Origin: Caenorhabditis remanei
Lineage: Eukaryota > Nematoda > Chromadorea > Rhabditida > Rhabditidae
Assembly: GCF_010183535.1 (NCBI RefSeq)
Contig: NC_071331.1
Span: forward strand, 24,676,001-24,740,000
Reading direction: 5' to 3'
DNA length: 64,000 nucleotides
How positions within the stretch are numbered: position 1 is the first letter of the stretch; each line of letters starts with the position of its first letter. Below, piece by piece: positions 22,241 through 39,382 of this stretch. The notes below the pieces were generated by a model. The model ran no database searches. It saw nothing but the letters and a program-made list of their open reading frames with translations, and was not told the origin of the DNA. The position numbers were made by a program, and so were the translations under genes.

Positions 22241-22515
22241 TTCTAACTTGATTTAATATGATTTGAAGATTGCTATTGAAATCGATTTAAAAAATTCATA
22301 AGAATGCTTAAAATATGCACTAGATTTGGGGGTCTCGAGTATAACGATTTGAAGCATTTTTATTCGGAAAATGAGTGGGGATCCGATGGAGGGGTATACA
22401 GGGGAATAAAGAGTAAAACAGTAGTTTTTGGGTAAAATTGGGGAAAAAAGAACAGAAAAAACAAAACAATAACAAGTGAAAGAAGAATAATAGAAACAGT
22501 AATAAAAAAGGAAAA

Positions 22516-24850
22516 TTAACGCCAATCGGTTTTTCCGTTTCCTCTCTTTCCACAGAACAAATGCTTCGGTTTGAGGTCGTAGACGTGTCGATCGGCTTCT
22601 CCCTTCTTGGCTTCACGACGGAGTCCTCGCATCGCTTTCGTACGCAACTTGTCCACATGAGCACGTTTCTCCTCGTCTGGGAACGCGAGCTCGTCACGTG
22701 GAGCTGGACGGACGGCACTGAGACTACGGGCACGTCCAACTTTCATCTGAAAGAAGCAAGGAATTAATAGAAATGAGAGGAATCTATTAGCATGGTACGC
22801 TTTTTACAACCGCGCTCTACCGAAAACACAGTTTTTGACCCATTTTCGCCACAATTTACAGAAAATTCATGAAAAGTAGCGAAAATTGGTTTTAAAAAAC
22901 TGTGAAAAGCTGCGTCTCTCTCGCCGTTACCCTCTCGTTTGCGATGGGGCGCGGTTGTAAGAGGGGTGGACTGCTAATAGAAGAGCGACGACTACAAACC
23001 TTCTTTCCTAACTGTGGCTTGGCACACTGTCCTTGCAGATTCTTCATCTTCTTCGTATCAATATCCACACCCAACTCTCCCAACTCGTGCTCCAATCGTG
23101 ACATAGATCTCTCCCTCTTTCTGGTATGAACACGTGATCCGACTCTTCCAGCGATTCTCTTGTTAACAGTGTGTTCCAGCGTGAGCAACTTCTCCTTCTC
23201 TCTGATCTGTAGTGCCAGTGCCATCTTCTCTTTGGTCTCCTCATCGTCACTATCCAAATCTGACTCATACTCTCCGGCTTGTTCGAGAAGTTCCTCCTCT
23301 TTCAGAAGGCTTTCAAGTTTCTGTTGAATCTCTGGATCAACGAAATCAGCGAGATTGTGACCTTCCCAGATTTCTGGAACAATATCGTACTTCTCATCTG
23401 GATTTTTGAGCATGTAATGTTTCTTCAAGTCCAGAATATAGTCATCCTCCATAGCCAACTCGATCTCGCGCTCCAAACGGCGCATGTTCTCATCTCTGAA
23501 TTCGTTGACAGCTCCAGCGCTAGCTCCAACAGTTTCCACATCATCAACATCCATGGCATTCTCAGCAGCAAGCTTCTTAGCAGCACGCTTAGCTGCCAAG
23601 CCAGGTGGCACGAATGGAGCACGAACTTTCTCGTCACGAGGTGCTGGATAGGCAACAAAGACGCGATTCAGCACAGAATCCTCGATATTTGTGATCTTTT
23701 TGGCTTGAATCTTAGCCTCGACACGTTGAGCCAAAAGCTCATCGCAAGCACGATCTCTGAGTGACATAACTCCTTCTTGAGTCAGCGTTGAAGTCTCGAC
23801 GATTGGGATTCCCTCTTTCTCGAGTTGATCCAAGAGAGCCGCCTTCTCAGCTGGCAAATCTCCACGATGTCTGATGTCGACCTTGTTCAAACCGATGAGA
23901 ACTGGCTTGTTGGCGAAAAGTGGGCGAATCGACTCGAAAAGATGGAGTTGTTCTTCAATGGTACGATCGCACTGCTCCGAGACGTCCATCATGAAGAGAA
24001 CGGAGGCTTTCAAGTGAGCGAGAGCAGTGACAGCTTGCATTTCGATAGTGTTACGATCCTCCAATGGTTGATCGAGAATTCCGGGGGTATCGATTACCTG
24101 GAAGATTAATGTAAAGGAAAATAGCTTGACTGGATGGATCTCTTACCTGCCATCTAAGGAAACGATAATCCAAATGTCCAACATAGAGAGCTTTAGTGGT
24201 GAAAGCGTACGGCTGAACTTCAACGTCAGCACGAGTCACATTATTGATAAACGATGACTTTCCGACATTAGGGAATCCACAGAGAATCAAAGTACGAGTT
24301 GAGGGATCGATACTTGGAAGACGAGACAAATGTTGACGGACTTGTTCCAAATACTCGAAACTTGACTTTTGTCTCTTCAACAACTTGACCATACGTCCCA
24401 AAGCGGCACGTTTGAGCATCTTACAACGGTAGAGAGAGTCGGCGTACTTCATGAGACGAACGTATTCACGAGCGATTCCGTCGATGAGATGACGTGCGGT
24501 GTTCATTTGACCCAACGCGATTTTGTAGTGATCACGATCGTAGAGAATGTTCATCAAATCCGAATAAAACGGATGAATTTCCTCCATTTTTGGGAATTCG
24601 TTGATGATTTGGGTGAGTTTGTCGTGAAGCGTTTGTTGGAGGAACTTGATTTTGCGAGCGTAGAACGCACGAATTCTTCCGATCGAGTATTGACGATGGA
24701 CGACAGTTGGAGTCTTTCTTTGCGTTTTCGACAAAACGACATCTTTCAATTCCTGGAAATAGCAAAAATAATGTTGAAAATTCGATATTTTGGCATTACC
24801 GATGCGTTCGGAACGACAGTGATTCGTTTGAAATTGTACATTGACGTCAT
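22516..24850 (-). CDS. nog-1: Nucleolar GTP-binding protein 1, NOG1 (661 aa)
   Basis: Exons are 24850-24800, 24752-24147, 24097-23000 and 22746-22516; phases match. Start [17 protein letters not shown]. The N-terminal helical bundle is followed by a GTPase domain with P-loop GFPNVGKSS (176-184), DTPG (222-225) at the start of exon 3 and NKVD (290-293). The C-terminal part carries the NOGCT region ([16 protein letters not shown]) and a basic tail ending [14 protein letters not shown]1 travels with the pre-60S ribosome in the nucleolus and helps maturation of its GTPase-associated face. The length and motifs are complete. It is transcribed away from the small gene at 25374. Intron 3 holds a hairpin element that takes up most of it. 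Confidence 0.95.
22787..22978. repeat. TTACAACNGCGC hairpin element in nog-1 intron 3
   Basis: It runs from TTAGCATGGTACGC...TTACAACCGCGCTC to GGGCGCGGTTGTAAGAGG...CTGCTAA. TTA/TAA at the ends may be the target duplication. Confidence 0.75.
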
Positions 24851-25373
24851 TTTTGAAGATGACGACTTATGTGTAACCCTTGTTGAGACTTCTGCAAAAA
24901 TTTCGAAATTGGGTGAAAATACGGAAATTTTCGCAAAAATAACAGGAAGACAGGAGCGAAACGGTTGAAATATAGTTTTTGTAAGCATAAAAAGAGAAAA
25001 TGCGGCTAAAAAATACATCAATAGGTCAAATATCGGTGAATGGCCTAAACAACGGAAAATATTGATTTTTCACCCGAAAATCTTGCGAAATAGCTTATTT
25101 TCTGTGTTAAATTCAATAGATTTATTATTTTTCTAAATTTTGCAGCCAAAAAACTCAAGAAAACCCCTAAAATAGTTTCGAAAACCGACGGAAACTCGCT
25201 GAAAATAAAAAATTCACCTGACCCGAAAGTCTGCAGAAGTGCGTCGCGGTGAACCAAAGTCCGCAAACACCGCGCTGCAGACCGTAGCCCCTCTAAAAAT
25301 TCCATTTGCACCATCCCGACTGAATTCTGAATCTGAAGCCAGAATTCTGAATTCTGAACTAAAAAACTAAAAA
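24851..25373. promoter_or_regulatory. Divergent intergenic region nog-1 / small membrane gene
   Basis: A 523-bp spacer between two divergent start codons, so both promoters must lie here or overlap. It contains CGTGACTCGTCG-like GC patches near 25230-25310 and AT-rich flanks. I see no sharp TATA box. Confidence 0.4.
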
Positions 25374-25629
25374 ATGAGAATTCCCCCAAAACTCCGAGCA
25401 CATATTTATGCTTCTGGACTGTTTGTATTCGTCACCGGCGCCGCCTATTGCGCCTATACTGGAGCAATGGAAATTCGAGTGAGTTTTTATCGTTTTTAGC
25501 TGAAATTATACATAATTCTACCTTCAGAAGTGGTCAATGTCAGCTCCACGTCTTCAACATCAAGAAATGGAGGACTATTTGAGATTCAAAGAAGAGCAAG
25601 CGCGAAGGAAGGTGGCTCCGCCTGTTTAG
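25374..25629 (+). CDS. Small single-pass membrane protein (68 aa)
   Basis: Exons 25374-25478 and 25528-25629 join in phase 0. Start MRIPPKLRAHIYASG; one hydrophobic segment (about 12-31, LFVFVTGAAYCAYTGA); then a charged C-terminal helix (MEDYLRFKEEQARRK) and VAPPV. A polyadenylation signal AATAAA follows at 25697. The layout (short basic N-terminus, one membrane span, charged helix) is that of small mitochondrial inner-membrane assembly or subunit proteins, but I cannot assign a family. It shares its promoter region with nog-1 and is followed 425 bp later by the MATH-BTB gene on the same strand. Confidence 0.75.
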
Positions 25630-26054
25630 AAGATTTTTGTAGTTTTTTTCTGTAGACTTACGGGTTTTTAATTAGTTTTGTTTGTTATTCTGTTTAATAA
25701 ACATTTTTTAATAACAATTTTCTGCTGCCTTCTTCTTCGTTGTCGATTTTCAGTTAATTATTATTTCTTGACTTAAAAATCACATTTTTAGGAGTTTTTC
25801 GTTCGAAACAACCTAAAACTTCACTCAAAAGCACTGCGACGTGATCCGACACCTGAAAACCTTAATTTTTATGACTTTCTGATGCTGAAAATGTCAGAAA
25901 ATATTTGCTATTTTCAGCCAAAAATGCCCATTTTCAGTCAAAAATTGCATATTTTCAGCAAAAAATAGCTCGTTTTTGACTACTGTGTGTCGGATTACGT
26001 CGTAGTTTATATTTTCACCTCGAAATTCTTAAAAATAACAAAAATTCCAGAAAA

Positions 26055-28807
26055 ATGAGCGATAACACACATGCGCCGCCGCCACCGAAGCGATCAAGGA
26101 TTGAAGGAGAGAGTCAGAATGCAGAGGTTTGTCAATTCTGAAAAGTTTAAATAGAAATCAGATTTATTTTCAGATAACATCAACTAACTCTACTAATGCT
26201 ACTAACCGATGCGAAAACTCCGTGTTTCTCCTCAAGCCAGTGATTTCTTCTCAAGCAATTCAGATCCAGCCTGAAATGCTCTCAACGACTGGAAAGTACT
26301 TCGTGTTGAAGCGTGTCGTCAAAAGTGTTAAAGAAATCGAGGAGAAGCGGATTGTTACAGAAGTAGAAGAACATTTCGGGTTCCACTGGTATGATATCGA
26401 CTATAGCTTCTTCATTTTTGTAGTTTTGGAAAAATTTTCGGATTTTCGGTAATTTTTCCGCTAAAAATCTCGATTTTTGACCAATTCTAGCCAAAAATCC
26501 GGATTTTCACTCAATTTCTCAATGAAAATCCTGATTTTCGGCTATTTTGCGCTGAAAATCCGGATTTTTGGCCATTTTTTCGTTGGAAATCCAGGTTTTC
26601 ACTCAATTTTTTACTGGAAACCCGGTTTTCCTCTTATTTTTACTGAAAATCCGGATTTTCCATAGTTGTCCAGGCCCGGCCCGGGCCGGGCCGGGCCGGG
26701 CCTTGTCGGCGAAATCAGGGCCCGGCCCGAAGGCCCGGGCAAATTGGCGCGAAAGTCAAATTTTCAAATTTTTTCAAATTTTTTTTTGAATTTTTTCGCG
26801 AAAAAGTCACATTTTCGACTATCAGTCAGAATTAGAAGAAATTCTGAAAAATAGTCAAAAATGGTCACATTTCCGATAAAAAATTGAAAAAAATTCGAAA
26901 AAAAAATTGGAGAAAAAGGGTCGTTTTTTGAAGCCGGGCCTTCGGGCCGGGCCGGGCCTTGAAAATTTTCTACCGGCCCGGCCCGGCCCGGCCCGGGCCT
27001 TCGGGCCTTGCCGGGCCGGCCCGGGCCTTGACAACTATGGGATTTTCGATCATTTTTTCGCTATAAATCTTGATTTTCGATCAATTTTTGCTGAAAATCT
27101 GGGCTTTCCTTTAATTTTGACTGAAAATCTGGATTTTCGATCAATTTTTCGCTATAAATCTTGATTTTCGATCAATTTTTGCTGAAAATCCGGGTTTTCC
27201 TTTAATTTTGACTGAAAATCTGGATTTTCGATCATTTTTTCGCTAACAATCCAGGTTTGCACTAATTTCTAGCCAAAAATCCGGATTTTCGATCACTTTC
27301 TGCCGAAAATCCCCTTCTTCGTTCCGAAACTTGGATTTTCCACTCTTAATATTTGTAATTTTAGGGTAATGGTACGAAAACTGGAAGGCGACCGTGTCAG
27401 ATTCCTCGTCCACTGCTTTCGATGGCCGAACACGGAAAACTGGTCGATCGAAGTTGATACGAAACTAGTCGTCCGCACAAATCGGATCAGAGCAGTCCGT
27501 GACGGCTACCAGACATTAACGACCGAATTAATCATTCTTCCCACTTCGGGACGTTCATTATCGATTGAATGGGAGGAATTGAAACAATACTTGCTTGTGG
27601 ATGAAGTGACTGTGGAAATTCATGTAAAGATCAAGAAGACGACGAGAATTTACAAAGATAATCTGAGAAGTTTCGACGACGAGACAATGAAAGTATTCTC
27701 GGATGTCGTACTGGTCGTCAAGGACAAGAAATTCTTCCTTACGAAACAGGTAATTTAAAGATTTCTGAATATTAGCATTGCACTTTTGTTTTACAACTGC
27801 GCCCCACCGCAAACGAGAGAGTATCGGTGAGAGAGACGCAGAGTTTTTACTCGCAACGACACAGATTTTCACAGTTTTTGTTTTTATCCTAAAATTTTGG
27901 ATCCTGGATCTGGATCCAAAATTTTAGGATCGGGGTTACTGTAGGTTTTGGATCCTGGATCCAAAATTTCAGGATCGGGTTACTGTAGGTTTTGGATCCA
28001 GGATCCAAAATTTTAGGATCGAGGTTACTGTAGGTTTTGGATCCAGGATCCAAAATTTTAGGATCGGGGTTACTGTAGGTGTACCCACCCCGGGAGGCCA
28101 GGATGACTAGAGCATTGCAGAAGCCTAAGCCTCAGCTCCCAAAGGGGTACTGTAGCATAGATATAGGATCGGGGTACGGTAGCGGGATCCTGGATCGCAG
28201 TGAAGCCCAGAACAACCCAAAAAACTCAAAATTTGCAAGATTTTTCGATTTTTTTGGTGAAAAAGTCAATGATTCAGAATTATAGCAGCCTACGGTGGGT
28301 AATAAGTTCTGATGAATGCGTTTTTCAGCTCCTCGCCGTCCATTCTTCGTACTTCAAGGCGCTTTTCTTGGGACCGAATCGCGAATCAAGGAGAACTGAG
28401 ATCAAATTGACAGGAATCGATCCGGCCGACATCCAAAACTATCTGGAATTGCTATGGGGAGACAATTCGATCGATGAGATCACTATCGAAGGAATTCTTC
28501 TGGTGGCTGACAAGTACGACACTCCACTGGCCGCTCGAAAATGCGAACAATTTCTACTCGAGAAGTTTGAGAAGGAATTGAAGAAAAAGTTGCAGTTGTC
28601 GGTGAAGTATAATCTGAAAACACTGAAGGTAAATTTTGATTAACAGCTTCATTCGAAATCAGTTATCATTTTTAGAAGCATTGCCTCAACAAGATCAAAT
28701 CGATTGCCGATATTCGATCCCTGCTGCCAGTGAATGTCGGTGAACTGGATCCATCGATTATGCAGGAACTTTTCAAGAAATCACTCGCCTTTCACAATAC
28801 CCAATAG
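26055..28807 (+). CDS. MATH and BTB domain protein (367 aa)
   Basis: Exons are 26055-26126, 26174-26388, 27365-27749, 28329-28628 and 28676-28807; phases match. The ATG lies five bases after a CAG acceptor, so trans-splicing is likely. A short basic leader (PPPPKRSRIEGE) is followed by a MATH domain (about 35-175, with FGFHWVMVRKLEGDRVRFLV and WSIEVDTKLVV). A BTB domain starts at FSDVVLVVKDKKFFLTKQLL and contains HSSYFKALFLG and LLVADKYDTPLAARKCEQ. MATH-BTB proteins act as substrate adaptors of CUL-3 ubiquitin ligases: the MATH part binds the target, the BTB part binds cullin 3. The family is greatly expanded in nematodes, so I give no symbol. Introns 2 and 3 are full of repeats. Confidence 0.9.
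26665..27035. repeat. GGCCCGGCCCGGGCC inverted arms
   Basis: Two GC-rich blocks (26670-26745 and 26930-27035) made of GGCCCGGCC words face each other across ~180 bp of AT-rich sequence in MATH-BTB intron 2. They stand out against the surrounding AAAATCCGGATTTTC repeats. Confidence 0.7.
27771..28205. repeat. Half hairpin element plus GGATCC satellite
   Basis: One arm of the TTACAACTGCGC element (27771-27880) is followed by five units of GGATCCAAAATTTTAGGATC with GGTTACTGTAGG. A block with CACCCCGGGAGGCCAGGATG follows. The same satellite and end block recur at 34540-34970 in dpm-1. Confidence 0.8.
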
Positions 28808-29203
28808 TACAATGCCCAAAGAGCTCTCATTTCTTCAAATTCTTCAAAATCTGCAATTATGTTTTCCAAAGATCTCATTATTACTGTGCCATTTTTAAAT
28901 TGATATTTATTGTGATGCCTTTAAAATGTTGTAAAATGATAAATTATTGTGATCCCTTCTATTTTCCGTTCCTCCCGCTCCGTTTTCTAGCAGAAATCTC
29001 TCCGAATATCTAAAAGAAATCACTCAAAATCTGCAAAATTTAATTAAATCAATGGTTTTCCGCATAACAAAGCAAGCGCGCTCCAGCGAACCTCTCCGTG
29101 TACTCCTCTCGGACAACGCCGAAATACACGTCTATCTTTGTTTCAGCGCTTTTTCACCACCTTTTCGAACGATTTCTCTGAAATTTTTTACTTTTTTTTG
29201 CAG
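28808..29203. other. Spacer between the MATH-BTB gene and mrpl-55
   Basis: An AT-rich 3' region, then a short open stretch from 29052 that I take as 5' UTR or chance. mrpl-55 starts directly after a TTTTTTGCAG acceptor, which would fit trans-splicing inside an operon with the upstream genes. Confidence 0.4.
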
Positions 29204-30257
29204 ATGAGCTCTCAATTTTGCGCCAGGAACTTGCTAACAAGCTGCTCAAAAGTTTTTACGGCAGGTAAGGAAGGAAATAATAAAAAAGTGAAAAAAAAAC
29301 TCGGAAAATGTTCTCATTTTCTAATTTTAAGAGCGCAACAACGCATGGAGAGCAAGTTTGGGTAAAATAAGTCGTCGAGACTATCTTCACAGATATCAAG
29401 TCAAATTCATCCGTCCCGATGGATCGACTATTATGGTGCCGGCCAGTGAACCAAGACAGGTTGGCGTTTCGAAGCGAAATTTGCAAGGAAAACTGATTTT
29501 TGATGCGAAAAATGCGAAAATTCATGAAATTTCAGTCTGGAAGTGCTAAAATTCTGTTGAAATTGGCCTCGTCTGATTTTTCTCCAATTTTCACTTTGGA
29601 ATTTGAGTTTTACCGGATTTAAAGGTTATTTTTGGGGTTTTTCCCTGAAATTTTCATTCAGCGGACATCCAGACACACAGACACACAGACAGACAGAGAA
29701 AATCTTTAAAAAACTCGCAAATTCGCAGATTTTGTTCAAAAAAACTCAAAAATTCTATGAAATTTGTCAAAAATCCGCGAAAAAAGCAGTTTTTTCCCAT
29801 GAAAATCGTTAATTTCCAGACATTCCAATCGGCGATCGATTTGAAACAACTCAGCGAAGACGAACGACGACAGAGACTGGCGGCACGCAAACCGAAGGCT
29901 AAGATTACCAAGACGGTCAGTCAAAATGAGCATTTTCAGTTAAAAAATTGAGGAAAATCCGGATTTTTGGCTAGAAATGGTCGAAAATCCGGATTTTCTG
30001 TTAAAAAATTGCTGGAAATCCACATTTTCAGTTAAAAAATTGAGGAAAATCCGGATTTTCAGTTAAAAAATTGAGGAAAATCCGGATTTTCAGTTAAAAA
30101 ATTGAGGAAAATCCGGATTTTCAGCAAAAAAAACATGAAAATCCCCATTTTCAGCTAAAAAAATGTGTTTCAGGAAGTTATCGATGACACCTTCGATGAG
30201 AGCGAGTATATGAAGTTTTGGTCGGCGTCGGGAGCACAGAAGACGTCGAAAAATTAG
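29204..30257 (+). CDS. mrpl-55: Mitochondrial ribosomal protein L55 (122 aa)
   Basis: Exons are 29204-29264, 29332-29459, 29820-29915 and 30174-30257; phases match. The ATG directly follows a CAG acceptor. The first ~25 residues (MSSQFCARNLLTSCSKVFTA) form a basic, acid-poor transit peptide. The body has RRDYLHRYQVKFIRPDGSTI, SEPRQTFQSAIDLKQLSEDE and RRQRLAARKPKAK, then YMKFWSAS near the end. This matches animal MRPL55 (RxYARLYPVLLVKxDGSTI, PIDLDTLSPEERRARLRKR, YRQFW). MRPL55 is a metazoan-specific protein of the 39S mitoribosome subunit. Length and order are normal. It lies between the MATH-BTB gene and dpm-1 on the same strand. Confidence 0.9.
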
Positions 30258-35574
<5,317 letters not shown>

Positions 35575-36198
35575 TTGGATTCGCCTGTGGGGAAATTGGA
35601 AACTTCTGTGATTTAATTATTTAATTATTTAATTGTTTAATTAATTGGGATTTTTCGAAAATGTTTAATTGGAAAAGTCATGTAGCTTTACCTTGGGAAC
35701 CGCTTTTGTACTTTTTTAAATGTATTTTTTATTAAATATAAAATTCGTGAACTACCACTACACTAATTTTTTCACCCCACTGAAAGCATTCCATTAATTA
35801 TTTGTTTTTTTTGTACATTTTCACACTTTTTTCTCAATTATTCCAGTTTCAATCGGACATTCTTGTAAGCTTTTTACGCCTTTTTCAGTTTCAGCCCCCT
35901 CCTCTTTCAGATTTTCGACCATTTCTAGTCTAAAATACGAAATTTCCTCAGGTTTTGCTGAAAATCTCGTATTTTTACGCTAAAATCCGGATTTTCGACC
36001 ATTTTTAGCCTAAAATCTAAATTTTCACTCATTTTTTCGCAGTTTTAAGAAGCGTGTCGTGCTAATGCAAGAAAAAATGAGTGAAAATTTAAATTTTCAG
36101 CTAAAAAATGGTCGAAAATCCAGATTTTCAGCGAAAAATTGAGGAAAATTCGTAATTTTGTCTATAAATTGCCAAAAATCCGGCGATTTTTCAGATTT
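35575..36198. other. Spacer dpm-1 / Lys-rich gene
   Basis: The 3' region of dpm-1 (ATTAAATATAAA near 35731), then AAATCCGGATTTTC-type repeats and a small inverted repeat around 36000-36130. No exon is seen. Confidence 0.45.
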
Positions 36199-37015
36199 AT
36201 GAACTATTTGAGTGCTTTCCGATTATTGGTTCACTTTTCTCTCCTACTCTTCCTTCTCATCTCATGTAAACCAAAGAATCAAACTCGTCACGTACAAAAA
36301 AGCAAGTTGCATTCAAAGAAGAGTGGAATTGAGAAGAAGCCGAAGGAAGTGGTGACACCGGCGATTCAGTCGGATCCAGCTGGAACACCGAAACCGTCGA
36401 ATGAGGATGGTCAGGCACCGGGAAATGCAGCGATGAAATCGAATAGGAATAAGAATAAGGAGAAAACGACACGAGCGGATCCTATTCAGCGAGATGTAAG
36501 GGTTGAGCAGCTCCTTATTGGTTCAGATAATGTAGAAAACCGGTTTTCAAAAAGAAAAAAACATAAAACCCGCAAAGGGGGTCGATCCCCGGACCCTCCA
36601 CCTATCAGCGCCCCTCACTACCACTTAGCCATCCAGCCGCTCGTTGTGTGGTAGCTCGTTGCCTATACGAACCCGCGACTCCTCGCGATTTGGCGCATTG
36701 CCGATTTGGCGCTAATGAGGAATGAGCAGCAAAAACATCCAACTTTTCTGGAGTTTTGTACTTTTCAACTATTAAAGAGCAGATTCAAAATAGGAGTAAT
36801 TTCCAGAGTAACATCCAACCACCCCCTTCATCGGCCACATTCCAACTATGTACAACTCAGGAGGAAGAGGTTCAGAGCAAGAAAAGTATGAGTTAATCTT
36901 GAAATTTTAATCTTCGAAATTGGATTTTTTTGCAGAACCAGTATTGAAGGAAGAGTATTTCGAAGATCAGAACGATGATGACACCTTGGTGTGTGTGAAG
37001 AGTATTGAGAATTGA
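36199..37015 (+). CDS. Secreted Lys-rich protein of unknown function (151 aa)
   Basis: Exons 36199-36495, 36807-36885 and 36936-37015 join with matching phases. The N-terminus MNYLSAFRLLVHFSLLLFLL is a strong signal peptide, probably cut near SCK. The rest is low-complexity and hydrophilic: Lys/Ser/Asn-rich (SKLHSKKSGIEKKPKE), then Pro/Thr and acidic, ending EDQNDDDTLVCVKSIEN. Short secreted Caenorhabditis proteins of this look often end in an acidic DDTL-(x)-VKS motif, but I know no function for them. A tRNA-like repeat sits in intron 1. Confidence 0.7.
36569..36643 (-). repeat. tRNA-derived sequence in intron
   Basis: On the minus strand: GAGCGGCTGGATGGCTAAGT (A box TGGCTAAGTGG), then GGGGATCGACCCC (B box with stem). 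The loops between are irregular, so it is a tRNA pseudogene or SINE head. Confidence 0.55.
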
Positions 37016-37149
37016 TTTTGTATTATGTTATAAATCGGAACACAATTCTTGTTTTTTTCCTCAATTTTCGCTCTTGATATTGAAAACCTAGACAAGAAAC
37101 ATAAGCAATATTGATAGAAAACCCCAGGGATCTGACTTGTTATGGGTCG

Positions 37150-37500
37150 AACATTTGACCCCATTTTTCTCGAATACCAGACGTCGAGGGTAAAAACTGA
37201 ATATATATTTGGAATCAGCGCATTTTTAGCTTTCCAATGGTATATGTCAAGTTCCATATCTCTATAACCCTCCCTAGTGAGTCAATGCTCAAAGATACCA
37301 GCTGATCGCCTTACCCGCCCTAAGTGGCGTCACGCCCTCTTTACTTATTAATCTTCTCCCTACGTTCAGCAATGCACGGTGGTGGCTCAGTGGTGAACAT
37401 CTTTGGTCAGCGTTCCGGGACTTTTTGGTTCGATTCCTTCCCTGTTGAAACCTTTTTTTCTTATTTATTTCTCTTCTTTTCGCTTCTTTTAAATGGATGC
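37150..37500. repeat. Composite repeat: long-inverted-end half plus tRNA-like part
   Basis: 37150-37290 is the right end of the AAATATATATTTGG family. It is followed directly by AGCTGATCGCCTTACCC... and a tRNA-like unit at 37374-37445 (GTGGCTCAGTGGTGAACATC, GGTTCGATTCC). The same composite recurs at 40600-41540, where a hAT-like element has split it. Confidence 0.7.
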
Positions 37501-38129
37501 TATCACTGAAAACCAGATTTTGGACAGCATCTGCTATGTACCTGACTACTTCTGACTAATTAGATGTAAACCAAAACGAGGCGCCTGGAAACAGAATCTT
37601 CTGCGGGGTAAACAACAACAAATATATATTATTTGGTACGGAAGGGAAATATTTGAAAACGTAGGAGAGAGAGCAAGTGAAGCGTAGGGTCCTCTCTAAT
37701 GAATCTGAATCACACACACACAATCATTTCTCACCTGACAAACGACTCCGCCTATCAGAATGACATATAAAGGAAGTGGTATGCGGAAGAAGAATTATAA
37801 GTATCGGATAGGAAGACGATCGAAATCTTTCATTATCATGTTAAGCACTATCACCTCACCCACTTACGCCCATTGGCAACAGCATTACGGTGAGTGGTCC
37901 ATGACGAGTTCCGAAACATCAGTGTTCCGTTTCACGGTGATTGAGCAACAAAAATTACTCAAGTGTGAAAGTGTGAGAGCATCTGAAATAGATGGAAGGG
38001 TAAAGAGCTGTAGAAGGTGTCATTTTAATTGGCGAACTGTAATTAGCGATAATTAACAAACTAGGGAAGGTTATGGAGTCGTGGGACTTGACCTATGGTA
38101 ATTCACAAATCTTTCAATTTCGATGTCAC
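37501..38129. other. Spacer without a convincing gene
   Basis: A 98-codon open frame (37760-38056) exists but shows neither splice structure nor any family motif. CACACACACA near 37715. I call no gene. Confidence 0.4.
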
Positions 38130-38133
38130 TTAA

Positions 38134-39373
38134 AGGGGGACTGCGCTATTCGAATTGAAAATATTTTTTTACATGAATCGACGCAGAATTTAGGCTGGAC
38201 AAAAAAATTCTCTTGAAGGTAGGTCCGGAAATTTGATTCAAGAAAGTTATGAGCTGTCAAAGTTGTCAAATCGTGCCTTTATGGTACACTTTTTCGTTGA
38301 ATTTTTCATTGAATTTTCCCATGGTGCACGTGAAAGTATAATACATTTCTAATAAAAACGTCATTCTTTTTTATAAAAATTATTTTATTGGCGGAACTGA
38401 AAAATCTAAATATGTTTACTCGATATTTGACCTGAATGTCACCTTCTGAAAACGGTTACCAGTTTGATTTACTGTAAGACTCCAGAGATGTTCCTGGTTG
38501 CCTGTACATTTCCATTTCAGTTTTTGTTCTAGTCACAATCTCTTCCTCATCCATATCCATAGGAAGTATAGCACTTTTTTTCAAAATGTCTTATTACCTC
38601 CTGGACACTCCGATTCAAAAACAATTCCTTTGTCATATTCAATACCTGGTCTCTCCACAAGTTTTTAGATGGCGATTTTCTAGATTTCATAATCAATTTT
38701 TTTGTTTTACAAAAGAAAGGAGACTTGAAATCACTTTTCTTTCTCCAGCGGCTTCTTCAAATTAAAGAGCATTCCAATGTATAACTGCCATTTCGGATCG
38801 CATATCATATCCAGATTTATCACTATAAATTGAGATTTTCTGAAGTTTTTTCCAGAAACGTACATGAAATGATCTTTTGGAAGATATCGGGTGCACAAAA
38901 AGTGGAAGTTCTCTAAACTGGAAGTCTCGAAATTCTTTTGTATACAAACTACAATCGAATAAAAAAGTTAGGAAAAAAAACAAACCGAAAAAATTGAGAG
39001 CATCGAGATTTTATGCTCTCTAGTGCATAATCTCTGGAGTCTTACAGTAAATCAAACTGGTAACCGTTTTCAGAAGGTGACATTCAGGTCAAATATCGAG
39101 TAAACATATTTAGATTTTTCAGTTCCGCCAATAAAATAATTTTTATAAAAAAGAATGACGTTTTTATTAGAAATGTATTATACTTTCACGTGCACCATGG
39201 GAAAATTCAATGAAAAAGTGTACCATAAAGGCACGATTTGACAACTTTGACAGCTCATAACTTTTTTGAATCAAATTTCCGGACCTACCTTCAAGAGAAT
39301 TTTTTTGTCCAGCCTAAATTCTGCGTCGATTCATGTAAAAAAATATTTTCAATTCGAATAGCGCAGTCCCCCT
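38134..39373. mobile_element. DNA transposon with ~350-bp terminal inverted repeats and TTAA target duplication
   Basis: The left end AGGGGGACTGCGCTATTCG and right end CGAATAGCGCAGTCCCCCT are flanked by TTAA on both sides (38130-38133 and 39374-39377). The arms (38134-38489 and 39030-39373) are almost perfect complements. The 540-bp core is unique. On the minus strand it holds a 73-codon open frame that ends MRSEMAVIHWNAL, with further coding-looking fragments (LWRDQVLNMTKEL) after frame breaks. TTAA duplication is typical of piggyBac-like elements, but arms this long are not. It is probably non-autonomous with a decayed coding remnant. Confidence 0.8.
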
Positions 39374-39382
39374 TTAAGGATC

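Noticed and set aside
21819..22256. Long plus-strand open frame opposite RRP8 exon 1
   Set aside because: It is the antisense shadow of the Lys-rich codons (AAG/AAA giving Phe/Leu runs).
37760..38056. 98-codon open frame as a gene
   Set aside because: No splice sites, no homology signal, and its composition is like the surrounding spacer.
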